Positions 6,705 through 12,132 are shown, counted from the stretch's first letter. The stretch is DNA of 57,194 nucleotides from a virus (IMGVR_UViG_3300011116_000623:1-57194); one strand, 5' to 3'. The notes: generated from the sequence alone by a model not told the origin. Numbers and translations are program-made.

Positions 6705-7127
6705 TTACAAGTATCTTGCGATAGCGTTGTAAGTTGAGGTAGAAACTACTTCCTCATCTGTCATCTTGAGGATACGAATAGCATTTTCCAATTCCTCTTT
6801 CATCTCACGATAAGTATGAGTATGGATTACCTCATAATCACGCTCAGGCTCTTTTGGAAAATCTGTTCCATCTGTTGATAGGTCAAAATCAACATTAAGA
6901 GAGTTAGACCATTGACGATAATTAGTGCGTAGGTTTTCTGCTTTGGAAAAGCGGTCAATAGCCCACTTACCAAGTTCCTTCTGCCACTTTTCATGTGCCT
7001 TCTTGTATTTGGCTTCTTTTTCGTCTTGCTTAATATAGTCAGCCTCTACTTGTGCTAACTTTGTTTCTAAGGCTTTAATAACCTTAGCAGTAGCGATTTT
7101 TACGCTGATGGGTTTGCTTCTTGCCAT
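6705..7127 (-). CDS. Hypothetical coiled-coil protein (140 aa)
   Basis: Lead ATG at 7127 preceded by TAACGAAAGGAAAC. The first 60 residues are highly charged with heptad-like spacing (VIKALETKLAQVEADYIKQDEKEAKYKKAHEKW region), suggesting a coiled coil. A second helix spans about 105-125. No catalytic motif seen. It resembles unnamed early proteins of actinophages. Confidence 0.7.
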   Translation of the reverse strand: MARSKPISVKIATAKVIKALETKLAQVEADYIKQDEKEAKYKKAHEKWQKELGKWAIDRFSKAENLRTNYRQWSNSLNVDFDLSTDGTDFPKEPERDYEVIHTHTYREMKEELENAIRILKMTDEEVVSTSTYNAIARYL

Positions 7128-7197
7128 TTGTTTCCTTTCGTTAGGTTTATTGGTTGAGCAGTTTTAGTTGTCATGCTCAGGACATTTAGCGTGGTGG

Positions 7198-7356
7198 CTA
7201 ATTCTTTGTAGATACGCTTGTCCAGCGTTCTTTACCATCTACATCTAGCAAAACTCTAGCAGTTCCGCTAGGGTGATTATCTATTGCTTTGATAATCCCT
7301 GTAATACCGCTTTGGGTAGTTGTGTAGGCTTTGCCTACTTCTAGTGTTGTTGTCAT
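7198..7356 (-). CDS. Hypothetical small beta-rich protein (52 aa)
   Basis: ATG at 7356 follows AAACGAAAGGAAAC. The protein MTTTLEVGKAYTTTQSG... ending with ERWTSVSTKN alternates strands and glycines like small SH3- or KOW-type barrels. The product of 10237-10431 has a similar look (LLVGKHYRS, EGEIVSAEKD). Function unknown. It has its own promoter at 7381-7409. Confidence 0.65.
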   Translation of the reverse strand: MTTTLEVGKAYTTTQSGITGIIKAIDNHPSGTARVLLDVDGKERWTSVSTKN

Positions 7357-7380
7357 TTGTTTCCTTTCGTTTAGGGTTGT

Positions 7381-7409
7381 ATTATAGCACCTGCTACTGA
7401 CAATTAGTA
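7381..7409 (-). promoter_or_regulatory. Early promoter with WTGTCRG box (for 7356)
   Basis: Minus strand: TTGTCAG, 10 nt, TATAAT, about 25 nt upstream of the start codon. The box overlaps the last codon of the upstream gene (stop at 7404), so there is no room for a bipartite element here. Confidence 0.7.
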
Positions 7410-7673
7410 GTCGGTTTCAGGTAGCCACGCTTCTAGGTGATGCGCTTCTATAAGGGCGGATGCGGGTGCTTGATCTCTGCCCTTCCATAGTACGCCTTCA
7501 GGTAGCACGATCATCTTATCGTAGTCCTCCTCATAGTAGGCATCAATAGCCTCTATACAAGGTTGCACCATTGAGGCGGGAACGGGTGGGTAATGATTAC
7601 TTTGTAGGTGTATTAGGATTGCTTGATCTAAGTCAAAACTCTCAGCCAAGTCTAGTGCTGTGTTATATCCCAT
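7404..7673 (-). CDS. Hypothetical acidic protein (89 aa)
   Basis: Unrecognised. The ATG follows the TAA of the upstream gene without a gap (TAAATG). Acidic, Tyr- and Leu-rich, with YYEEDYD and a C-terminal WLPETDY. Third gene of the 8155-7404 operon. Confidence 0.65.
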   Translation of the reverse strand: MGYNTALDLAESFDLDQAILIHLQSNHYPPVPASMVQPCIEAIDAYYEEDYDKMIVLPEGVLWKGRDQAPASALIEAHHLEAWLPETDY

Positions 7674-7949
7674 TTATTCTAACTCCTCTAGTATAGTTTC
7701 TGTTAAGTTATCCATTTCGTTAATTGTATCAATAAGGTCTGACATCTGCGCCTCTGTCAATAAGACTTTGGTAGTTAGGTCTGCCACCTTACTTGCTAAT
7801 GCTACCGAATACATATAGATATATTTAGGGAATTGGCTATCTGTAAGTTCATTTCTACGGGTGTGTAGTTCCCCCGCTAAGCCCATAATTTCCTCATCAA
7901 ATATAGCTTTTTTAGTAGCGTCTGCTACTGCCACCGCTGTTGATAACAT
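7674..7949 (-). CDS. Hypothetical helical protein (91 aa)
   Basis: Unrecognised, mostly helical, with an N-terminal Ala/Val-rich helix and an acidic C-terminal helix (MDNLTETILEELE). Start overlaps the upstream stop (TAATG). Middle gene of the 8155-7404 operon. Confidence 0.6.
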   Translation of the reverse strand: MLSTAVAVADATKKAIFDEEIMGLAGELHTRRNELTDSQFPKYIYMYSVALASKVADLTTKVLLTEAQMSDLIDTINEMDNLTETILEELE

Positions 7950-8155
7950 TATTCCACCACTTTTAATAGAGCGAAAGAATTGTTAGCATTTACCTCATCT
8001 AAAATTGGTTTTAATTTAGGTGCGATTATTGTTTTTAGCATGCCTTCTAGCATAGCAATTTGGCTTTCTTTAGACAAGGCAAGTAGTCGCTTTGCTGTTG
8101 GATCGTTCTCGTCCAGTTCTGTAATAAACTTTAGAGAGTGTTCGATTTGTTTCAT
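7949..8155 (-). CDS. Hypothetical protein (68 aa), operon lead gene
   Basis: Start at ATG 8155 chosen because AAACGAAAGGAAAA ends just before it; a longer frame to 8221 would run through the promoter. Product MKQIEHSLKFITELDEND... is helical. Drives a three-gene operon with 7674-7949 and 7404-7673. Confidence 0.65.
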   Translation of the reverse strand: MKQIEHSLKFITELDENDPTAKRLLALSKESQIAMLEGMLKTIIAPKLKPILDEVNANNSFALLKVVE

Positions 8156-8180
8156 TTTTTCCTTTCGTTTGATTAGTGGA

Positions 8181-8209
8181 ATTATATCAGGGCTAACTGA
8201 CATTATTTG
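8181..8209 (-). promoter_or_regulatory. Early promoter with WTGTCRG box (for 8155)
   Basis: Minus strand: ATGTCAG, 10 nt, TATAAT. The conventional -35 position (CAAATA) is poor, so the box probably substitutes for a -35 contact. A GGGCGTGTTG motif lies just upstream. Confidence 0.7.
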
Positions 8210-8222
8210 CAACACGCCCATA

Positions 8223-8258
8223 TTTTCTAGGGTGATTTATATCACACCCGTAAGGACA
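8223..8258 (-). repeat. Bipartite intergenic element, copy 7
   Basis: Minus strand: TCCTTACGG, 16 nt, CCCTAGAAAA. It lies directly upstream of the promoter at 8181-8209 and is followed on the other side by a GTGGGCGC hairpin region (about 8262-8295). Confidence 0.55.
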
Positions 8259-8295
8259 CGCCCGACCCCGCACACATGTGGGCGCAGCTTCGGCG

Positions 8296-8388
8296 CTATT
8301 TAAATATAAAATAAAAAAATAATATAAAGGGGGCCGCAATTATCCCAGACAATAGGGCCCCAGTTATTTCACCTAACGTAGTTGCCAT
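8296..8388 (-). CDS. 30-aa membrane microprotein
   Basis: ATG at 8388 abuts the TAA of the GP88-like gene (TAAATG), so it can be translated by reinitiation. The product begins MATTLGEITGALLSG, and from about residue 9 it is a single uninterrupted hydrophobic segment ending in FYFIFK. The frame lies in otherwise AT-rich intergenic DNA. A small inner-membrane peptide is inferred; its role is unknown. Confidence 0.5.
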   Translation of the reverse strand: MATTLGEITGALLSGIIAAPFILFFYFIFK

Positions 8389-9138
8389 TTATTTTTTAGT
8401 AGCAGAAAATCTAATATCTGCTTTTCCATAAACACACAATCCGCAAGATACGCAAGCAGAACCATTAGTAGAAATTAATGGAATGCTTTTATTATTTTCG
8501 GGACATTTAGCGCCAGGCTTACCAATTAATTCTTTCATAGTATTTTCGGTAACGGCAAAAGTCTTTCCTAAATATGCTAATCTAATTTTAGTACCAGTCT
8601 TACGCAGATCATGCGCTATATCCTTATTCTCATCATCCGTAGAATAATAAAGAGATAGATTAGCAATGTTGTCTAGAATAAGCGCAGCAGACTTAACTCG
8701 TGTGTATACCCAAAATTGGATATCTGAATTTTGCAAGATTACATACTGCCATGCACGTGCATAGGTATCATTAAAAAAATCTCCGTCCCAGTGGATACGG
8801 AATAATAATTTAGCATTTTTCTTTTCACAATCTTTTCTAAAATCATTAATCATATTTTCTAATAGGTCTACCATAGTGGGCTCATCAGCGTCTTTTAATA
8901 AATTCCAATTGTGCATGAGCACGTCTCTTACACCTTTATAAACTTTTTCTAATTTGCCAGCATAACACACGCTTTCGCATATACTAGTAGCGCCAGGACA
9001 TGAGAATGCCTTGCCTGCAGGCAGGCCGAATGTATTAGCAATAGCAGGCGTCTTGCCATTTTTAGACACAAGATTAGTAACCTTGCGATCATTAGATCTT
9101 TTTAACATGGGGATAATTATAGCAGGCGAGGGTGACAT
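8389..9138 (-). CDS. GP88-like Cys-rich phage protein (249 aa)
   Basis: Residues 35-60 contain NTFGLPAGKAFSCPG, then CESVCYAG, the signature I associate with the phage 'gene product 88' family. The middle (LLFRIHWDGDFFN, QFWVYTRV) fits the same family. The C-terminus adds CPENN and CVSCGLCVYG, so eight or nine Cys could bind a metal or iron-sulfur cluster. The function of the family is not established. The ATG at 9138 overlaps the upstream TAA; an in-frame ATG ten codons later is possible. Confidence 0.8.
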   Translation of the reverse strand: MSPSPAIIIPMLKRSNDRKVTNLVSKNGKTPAIANTFGLPAGKAFSCPGATSICESVCYAGKLEKVYKGVRDVLMHNWNLLKDADEPTMVDLLENMINDFRKDCEKKNAKLLFRIHWDGDFFNDTYARAWQYVILQNSDIQFWVYTRVKSAALILDNIANLSLYYSTDDENKDIAHDLRKTGTKIRLAYLGKTFAVTENTMKELIGKPGAKCPENNKSIPLISTNGSACVSCGLCVYGKADIRFSATKK

Positions 9139-9293
9139 TATAAGTCACCCATCTCAGCATCCGCCATGCGTGTCATAGCCCAATCTTGAGCTAAATCACG
9201 ATCATATACGGCCATGCCTTCCGTAGTATAGCCACGGGCACAAATTGTGCAAATAGAGTGATTAGTACAGTAGCATGAATTGATATCGTTCAT
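9138..9293 (-). CDS. Small Cys-rich protein (51 aa)
   Basis: ATG at 9293 follows TAACGAAAGGTCAAC. Residues 7-18 carry CYC and CTIC (CYCTNHSICTIC), a possible zinc knuckle, followed by an acidic helix. Coupled by TAATG to the GP88-like gene, so the two may work together. Confidence 0.65.
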   Translation of the reverse strand: MNDINSCYCTNHSICTICARGYTTEGMAVYDRDLAQDWAMTRMADAEMGDL

Positions 9294-9319
9294 TAGTTGA
9301 CCTTTCGTTAAGTAATGGA

Positions 9320-9348
9320 ATACTAACAGATCACACTGACATTTACAA
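9320..9348 (-). promoter_or_regulatory. Early promoter with WTGTCRG box (for 9293)
   Basis: Minus strand: TTGTAA, ATGTCAG, 10 nt, TAGTAT. A GGCGTGTCG motif precedes it. Confidence 0.65.
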
Positions 9349-9364
9349 ATCGACACGCCGCAGA

Positions 9365-9398
9365 TTTCGGGGGATTTTTTTAATGTGGCGTAAATCAC
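9365..9398 (-). repeat. Bipartite intergenic element, copy 8
   Basis: Minus strand: GATTTACG, 15 nt, CCCCCGAAA. It lies about 20 bp upstream of the promoter at 9320-9348. Confidence 0.6.
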
Positions 9399-9404
9399 AA
9401 AATG

Positions 9405-9425
9405 CCCCCACAGCATATGTGGGCG
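9405..9425. terminator. CCCACA/TGTGGG hairpin
   Basis: Inverted repeat CCCACA-gcata-TGTGGG within GCCCCCACA...TGTGGGCGCC, downstream of the leftward gene ending at 9446. Similar GTGGGCGCC hairpin arms occur at about 8278 and 10633, always just upstream of a bipartite element. Confidence 0.5.
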
Positions 9426-9445
9426 CCGAACATTTGTTCTAATAA

Positions 9446-9571
9446 TTAATTAGAAGCTTTTTTATGTTTTATTTTTCTAGTATATTTTTTTTTATTGCGA
9501 ATAGGTTGCGCCGCATTTGATCGGCGCAATTCCTGAATACGTTTTACTTTATTTAGAAGAGAAGTTTGGAA
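9446..9571 (-). CDS. Small strongly basic protein (41 aa)
   Basis: The frame starts with ATG 9571, inside the end of the preceding gene. The product has RIQELRRSNAAQP followed by a Lys/Arg-rich tail (KKKYTRKIKHKK). Short proteins with an ELRRSNAA motif and basic tail are familiar from actinophages. RNA or DNA binding is inferred from charge only. Confidence 0.55.
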   Translation of the reverse strand, partial: FQTSLLNKVKRIQELRRSNAAQPIRNKKKYTRKIKHKKASN

Positions 9572-9740
9572 CATAATAACCGCTTGCATCATAGAATTTT
9601 TTAGCATCAAACCTCGGATTATCTTTAGCAAACATCATTGCAAAATCTACAACTGTTTTAGAAAATAAAGATGGATGAATTTTATCGCTAAGATTTTTCA
9701 TAATCTCAGCGGTAGCAATATAATCTTTGCGACTTTTCAT
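9549..9740 (-). CDS. Hypothetical protein (63 aa)
   Basis: ATG overlaps the TGA of the upstream gene. The pattern IHPSLFSKTVVDFA, NPRFDAKKFYDASG is one I recognise from unnamed actinophage proteins of about 60-80 aa. Helical. Function unknown. Confidence 0.7.
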   Translation of the reverse strand: MKSRKDYIATAEIMKNLSDKIHPSLFSKTVVDFAMMFAKDNPRFDAKKFYDASGYYVPNFSSK

Positions 9741-9937
9741 TTAGCAGACACCAATCCAATCTGATTAAAGTTTTTAGTATACATTTTGCCATTAGGCATT
9801 TCTAAATTGTAGGTTGCGTATTCATTAGCAAACCCGTGATCTTTACATCTAGCAAAAGCCTCAAACGCCAATAAAGCGTCAGAGAATTGGTGTGTGAATT
9901 CCAATTTTCCGTCATAGTAAGTAAATAATTTATACAT
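9737..9937 (-). CDS. Hypothetical protein (66 aa)
   Basis: ATG at 9937 (MYKLFTYYDGK) preferred: it overlaps the TAA of the 41-aa zinc-knuckle gene and has GTAGGTG upstream. Alternating aromatic-rich strands and a helix (ALLAFEAFARCKDHG). Function unknown. Confidence 0.65.
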   Translation of the reverse strand: MYKLFTYYDGKLEFTHQFSDALLAFEAFARCKDHGFANEYATYNLEMPNGKMYTKNFNQIGLVSAK

Positions 9938-10062
9938 TAAGCACCTACGCAATCGCAAGTTTTTACATCAAATTCAGGTTTTAATCCCCAATAGATATAT
10001 CCACGCCCACCACAATCAGCACAATCTAAAATTACGCTGTCCCGCATTTTTTGTTTATTCAT
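9937..10062 (-). CDS. DnaJ-type zinc-finger-like peptide (41 aa)
   Basis: ATG at 10062 follows AAACGAAAGGTAAA. Contains CADCGGRGYIYWG and a C-terminal CDC, reminiscent of half of a DnaJ CxxCxGxG zinc finger plus a second Cys pair. Probably binds one zinc. No J-domain present. Role unknown. Confidence 0.6.
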   Translation of the reverse strand: MNKQKMRDSVILDCADCGGRGYIYWGLKPEFDVKTCDCVGA

Positions 10063-10088
10063 TTTTTACCTTTCGTTTTGTTAATGGA

Positions 10089-10117
10089 ATTGTAGCATAG
10101 GGGTCTGACAATTAGTC
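10089..10117 (-). promoter_or_regulatory. Early promoter with WTGTCRG box (for 10062)
   Basis: Minus strand: TTGTCAG, 10 nt, TACAAT, in the 49-bp gap between two genes. It drives the 10062-9446 gene cluster. Confidence 0.7.
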
Positions 10118-10237
10118 AAACGCCCCTTCATTAAATAATCCTAACTCTAATTCTAATAAAGTTTCTGCGGGAATATCTGAGAGATCTAGCCAGCCAGCAC
10201 CCTCAGAGTCCATATGAAAAACCTCAATATATCCCAC
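10112..10237 (-). CDS. Hypothetical acidic peptide (41 aa)
   Basis: Frame from a GTG at 10237 that shares its first base with the upstream TAG (TAGTG). An internal ATG nine codons later is an alternative. Acidic, ending LELGLFNEGAFD. Function unknown. Its stop lies within the next promoter. Confidence 0.5.
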   Translation of the reverse strand: MGYIEVFHMDSEGAGWLDLSDIPAETLLELELGLFNEGAFD

Positions 10238-10431
10238 TAATCACCAACTTTCACGCCAATAGTTCGCACCTTGCGGTCTGAACCAATTTCCACTAAATAA
10301 CTTTCGATATTCATTCCGTAGAATGTAGCACGAGGATCTTTTTCGGCAGAAACAATTTCGCCTTCCAAAGTATTTGAGCGATAGTGCTTACCCACTAGCA
10401 GGTTTTCTATTGTGTATATATTTGCAGACAT
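10237..10431 (-). CDS. Hypothetical small beta-barrel-like protein (64 aa)
   Basis: Starts MSANIYTIENLLVGKHYRS; an AGAAGG SD precedes the ATG. The run of short strands (GEIVSAEKD, YLVEIGSDRKVRTIGV) suggests an SH3-like barrel, similar in style to the 52-aa product at 7198-7356. Function unknown. Confidence 0.65.
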   Translation of the reverse strand: MSANIYTIENLLVGKHYRSNTLEGEIVSAEKDPRATFYGMNIESYLVEIGSDRKVRTIGVKVGD

Positions 10432-10462
10432 TGCAACCTTCTTTCTTTTTGGTTATGCCGTT

Positions 10463-10491
10463 ATTATACTAGACCCCACCGACAATTTGCA
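10463..10491 (-). promoter_or_regulatory. Early promoter with WTGTCRG box (for 10431)
   Basis: Minus strand: TTGTCGG, 10 nt, TATAAT. This copy has G instead of A at the sixth box position, as does the one at 11225-11253. Confidence 0.65.
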
Positions 10492-10553
10492 TATTACTTG
10501 TGAGTAATTCCAGATATTGAGACGCTCAATCTATGTGTGCTTAATCACATTAG

Positions 10554-10627
10554 TTATCCACGACACGCCCGAAGTTTTCCACAGCTTTCCAGGGTTTATC
10601 CACATCTGTGCGTAAACCTGTGGATAA
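10554..10627. promoter_or_regulatory. Cluster of four DnaA-box-like 9-mers
   Basis: TTATCCACG (10554-10562), TTTTCCACA (10575-10583), TTATCCACA (10596-10604) and, inverted, TGTGGATAA (10619-10627). TTATCCACA is the consensus DnaA box and the others differ by one base. This density in 74 bp is typical of an origin or a DnaA-titration/regulatory site. The cluster overlaps bipartite element copy 9 in the 248-bp gap between genes ending at 10680 and starting at 10431. Origin function is inferred. Confidence 0.6.
10586..10620 (-). repeat. Bipartite intergenic element, copy 9
   Basis: Minus strand: GGTTTACG, 16 nt, CCCTGGAAA, interleaved with DnaA-like boxes. It lies about 95 bp upstream of the promoter at 10463-10491, the longest spacing in the set. 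Confidence 0.6.
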
Positions 10628-10679
10628 CCGCCCTCACCAGCTTGTGGGCGCCGCCGCCTTTGTCAAGGCGACACGCCGT

Positions 10680-10778
10680 CTATTCTTTGTGAGGTTGCTC
10701 ACATACGCATTTGGTATATGCGCCTGCGTTTAACCTGCCACATTTAGGGCAGGTATAAAATCCGCTAGGGTTAGCCAT
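10680..10778 (-). CDS. Small zinc-ribbon peptide (32 aa)
   Basis: ATG at 10778. Contains CPKCG at residues 10-14 and CVC near residue 25, a minimal zinc ribbon. Last gene of the 11191-10680 operon, followed by a short GCCTT/AAGGC hairpin. Confidence 0.55.
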   Translation of the reverse strand: MANPSGFYTCPKCGRLNAGAYTKCVCEQPHKE

Positions 10779-10781
10779 TGT

Positions 10782-10922
10782 TTATTTTCTCCATTGTCTT
10801 ATTGACCATGCTAAAGAAATACCGCCAAATAATAACCATGTAGGTATCTCTATCGCAATACCACTAGGATATAAGTTGCTAATATATAGCGCAAAATATT
10901 CTAAGTCTATAGTTAATTCCAT
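10782..10922 (-). CDS. Small single-pass membrane protein (46 aa)
   Basis: ATG at 10922 overlaps the start of the upstream gene's stop context. N-terminal acidic amphipathic stretch, then a hydrophobic segment around residues 22-40 (IPTWLLFGGISLAW), then a basic end (IRQWRK), consistent with one membrane helix. Function unknown. Confidence 0.6.
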   Translation of the reverse strand: MELTIDLEYFALYISNLYPSGIAIEIPTWLLFGGISLAWSIRQWRK

Positions 10923-11096
10923 TTACTCTGCCCCTTCCCAATCTAGTGTTAATTCATTTTCGATTAACTCATCAAGGCTAACGATATCCTCGTCAAACTC
11001 TGCTTCGGCATTTACTTTGTCTAACGCTTCTAATTCGTCTAAGTGGCGATAAGCGTCTGCCACATCTAGTTGAATAGTGTCCCATTTAGTCATCAT
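10923..11096 (-). CDS. Hypothetical acidic protein (57 aa)
   Basis: ATG at 11096 (a second ATG follows). Extremely acidic and Leu-rich (HLDELEALD, FDEDIVSLDELIENELTLDWEG). Such small acidic phage proteins can be DNA mimics, but this is speculation. Coupled on both sides in the 11191-10680 operon. Confidence 0.6.
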   Translation of the reverse strand: MMTKWDTIQLDVADAYRHLDELEALDKVNAEAEFDEDIVSLDELIENELTLDWEGAE

Positions 11097-11191
11097 TAGT
11101 TGTTGTCCTCGCTTTCATCAATTCCGAACATGTCGCCTAATAATTGGTTAGCCAATTTTAGAGCGTCTATTGCGCTTTGTGTGTTATCCAT
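11096..11191 (-). CDS. Hypothetical peptide (31 aa), operon lead
   Basis: ATG at 11191 preceded by GAAAGAAGG. One helix followed by an acidic tail (DESEDNN). First gene after the promoter at 11225-11253. Coding nature rests on promoter, SD and TAATG coupling to the next gene. Confidence 0.5.
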   Translation of the reverse strand: MDNTQSAIDALKLANQLLGDMFGIDESEDNN

Positions 11192-11224
11192 TTTCTTACC
11201 TTCTTTCGTTTTTGTTATGGTGAA

Positions 11225-11253
11225 ACCTTATCACACCTAACCGACAATCGGCA
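11225..11253 (-). promoter_or_regulatory. Early promoter with WTGTCRG box (for 11191)
   Basis: Minus strand: TTGTCGG, 10 nt, TAAGGT. The -10 is weak, but box and spacing are kept. A GTGTGTCG motif lies upstream. Confidence 0.6.
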
Positions 11254-11267
11254 AGGCGACACACCCT

Positions 11268-11456
11268 TTAGAGGGTGTGAGATACCTCACATGCGGTATC
11301 GCATCTAGGCACATCTGCCATGATTAAGTTTAGCAGACCTACACGCTCAGACTTAGTAAGTCTAAGGCGGGCAACAGTATCAGGCTTGATACCTCCATGA
11401 TTATATTCGAACAATAGTTCGTTATAGATTAAGTCTAGGTTAGACATGTTAGACAT
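11268..11456 (-). CDS. Hypothetical protein (62 aa), first leftward gene
   Basis: ATG at 11456 (or 11447), SD AGAAGGG. Starts MSNMSNLDLIYNELLFEYNHGG; helical, with a TKSERVGLLNLI stretch. Rightmost gene of the left arm. Its promoter is at 11566-11594, leaving a leader of about 100 nt containing a 19-bp direct repeat. Confidence 0.65.
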   Translation of the reverse strand: MSNMSNLDLIYNELLFEYNHGGIKPDTVARLRLTKSERVGLLNLIMADVPRCDTACEVSHTL

Positions 11457-11491
11457 TTATTTATCCCTTCTAAGATAATTTTGTTAAGAGC

Positions 11492-11536
11492 GATTATTTG
11501 CTAGGCTCACCTTATCGGATTATTTGCTAGGCTCAC
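11492..11536. repeat. 19-bp direct repeat pair
   Basis: GATTATTTGCTAGGCTCAC occurs identically at 11492-11510 and 11518-11536, 26 bp apart (start to start), between promoter and start codon of the 62-aa gene. Could be tandem protein-binding sites or a simple duplication. Confidence 0.7.
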
Positions 11537-11565
11537 GCTCTAATTCTTTATTTTGTTATACCTTA

Positions 11566-11594
11566 ATCATATAAGGGGGGACTGACATTTTGCC
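11566..11594 (-). promoter_or_regulatory. Early promoter with WTGTCRG box (for 11456)
   Basis: Minus strand: ATGTCAG, 10 nt, TATGAT. Rightmost member of the set of ten. GGACAT repeats (TCGGACATGTCGGACAT, then TCGGACATTTTT) lie upstream at about 11605-11696. Confidence 0.6.
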
Positions 11595-11713
11595 ACTCAC
11601 AAATCGGACATGTCGGACATTTTGAAAATTAATTGTGTGAGTTAAGACACATTAGCCCCATATATGGTCGCTCTATTAGGACAAATCGGACATTTTTAAA
11701 TGCTGCATCATAC

Positions 11714-11770
11714 AAAATAAAATCCTATTAACATTTTCATAGATCTAAAATACTAGTCGACTAAAATATT
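11714..11770 (+). repeat. Promoter/operator repeat, copy 1 (tRNA promoter)
   Basis: About 57 bp repeated with few changes at 12133-12191. Contains TTAACA (11728-11733), 17 nt, TACTAG (11751-11756). The perfect palindrome TAGTCGACTA (11754-11763) overlaps the -10 and predicted start site. It lies 30 bp upstream of tRNA-Asn. The palindrome position suggests an operator. Confidence 0.6.
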
Positions 11771-11791
11771 AAATGATATACTAGATTAAAT

Positions 11792-11864
11792 TGGGGATTA
11801 GCTCAGCAGGCAGAGCGGGAAGCTGTTAACTTCTAGGTCGTAAGTTCGAATCTTACATCTCCAG
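11792..11864 (+). tRNA. tRNA-Asn (GTT)
   Basis: Complete cloverleaf. The acceptor stem is TGGGGAT/ATCTCCA with one G-U pair. The D arm is GCTC/GAGC. The anticodon stem GGAAG/CTTCT holds loop CTGTTAA with anticodon GTT. The T arm is GTAAG-TTCGAAT-CTTAC. The discriminator is G and CCA is not encoded. A phage tRNA for AAC/AAU codons suits the Asn-rich fibre proteins. It sits at the strand switch, rightward, from the repeat promoter at 11714-11770. Confidence 0.93.
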
Positions 11865-11874
11865 CAATCATCTC

Positions 11875-11904
11875 TTGACCTAACAATTTTTCATATGCTA
11901 CAAT
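11875..11904 (+). promoter_or_regulatory. Promoter of candidate structured RNA
   Basis: TTGACC, 18 nt, TACAAT immediately after the tRNA. No start codon with a useful frame follows for about 300 bp, so the transcript start near 11911 appears to begin a non-coding RNA or a long leader of the HNH gene. Confidence 0.55.
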
Positions 11905-11910
11905 TCTAGT

Positions 11911-12055
11911 CTTGGACAGTTTTCGGAGATGATATCAAGGGTTTAAACTCCAAGTTCGACAATGACGGAAGTGTTGTCTTTGGCTTATATATCCAATATA
12001 AGTTCAACCGATGAACGGCAGCCTTATAAGCTGGACTGTTTCGGGGTCTCTTAAA
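11911..12055 (+). ncRNA. Candidate structured RNA
   Basis: Between the tRNA and the HNH gene there is no ORF, but several inverted repeats occur in series. GGAG/CTCC pairs around 11924-11955. GACAA/TTGTC, CTTATA/TATAAG, GTTC/GAAC and CAGC/GCTG follow. A possible closing stem joins ACAGT (11916-11920) to ACTGT (12035-12039). With a promoter just upstream, this fits a folded RNA of about 140 nt. I do not recognise the family. Alternatives are a riboregulatory leader or a degenerate tRNA/intron remnant. Confidence 0.4.
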
Positions 12056-12132
12056 TTAAATTTTAAGGGTATAGGGTTTGTATTCTCTAAATCTGGAAGT
12101 ATCCACTAATATAATAAATAATATATATACTC

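Noticed and set aside
11792-11864. tRNA-Asn as a phage attachment site
   Set aside because: No integrase gene is seen, and the tRNA has a complete structure and its own promoter. A tRNA for codon supply is simpler.
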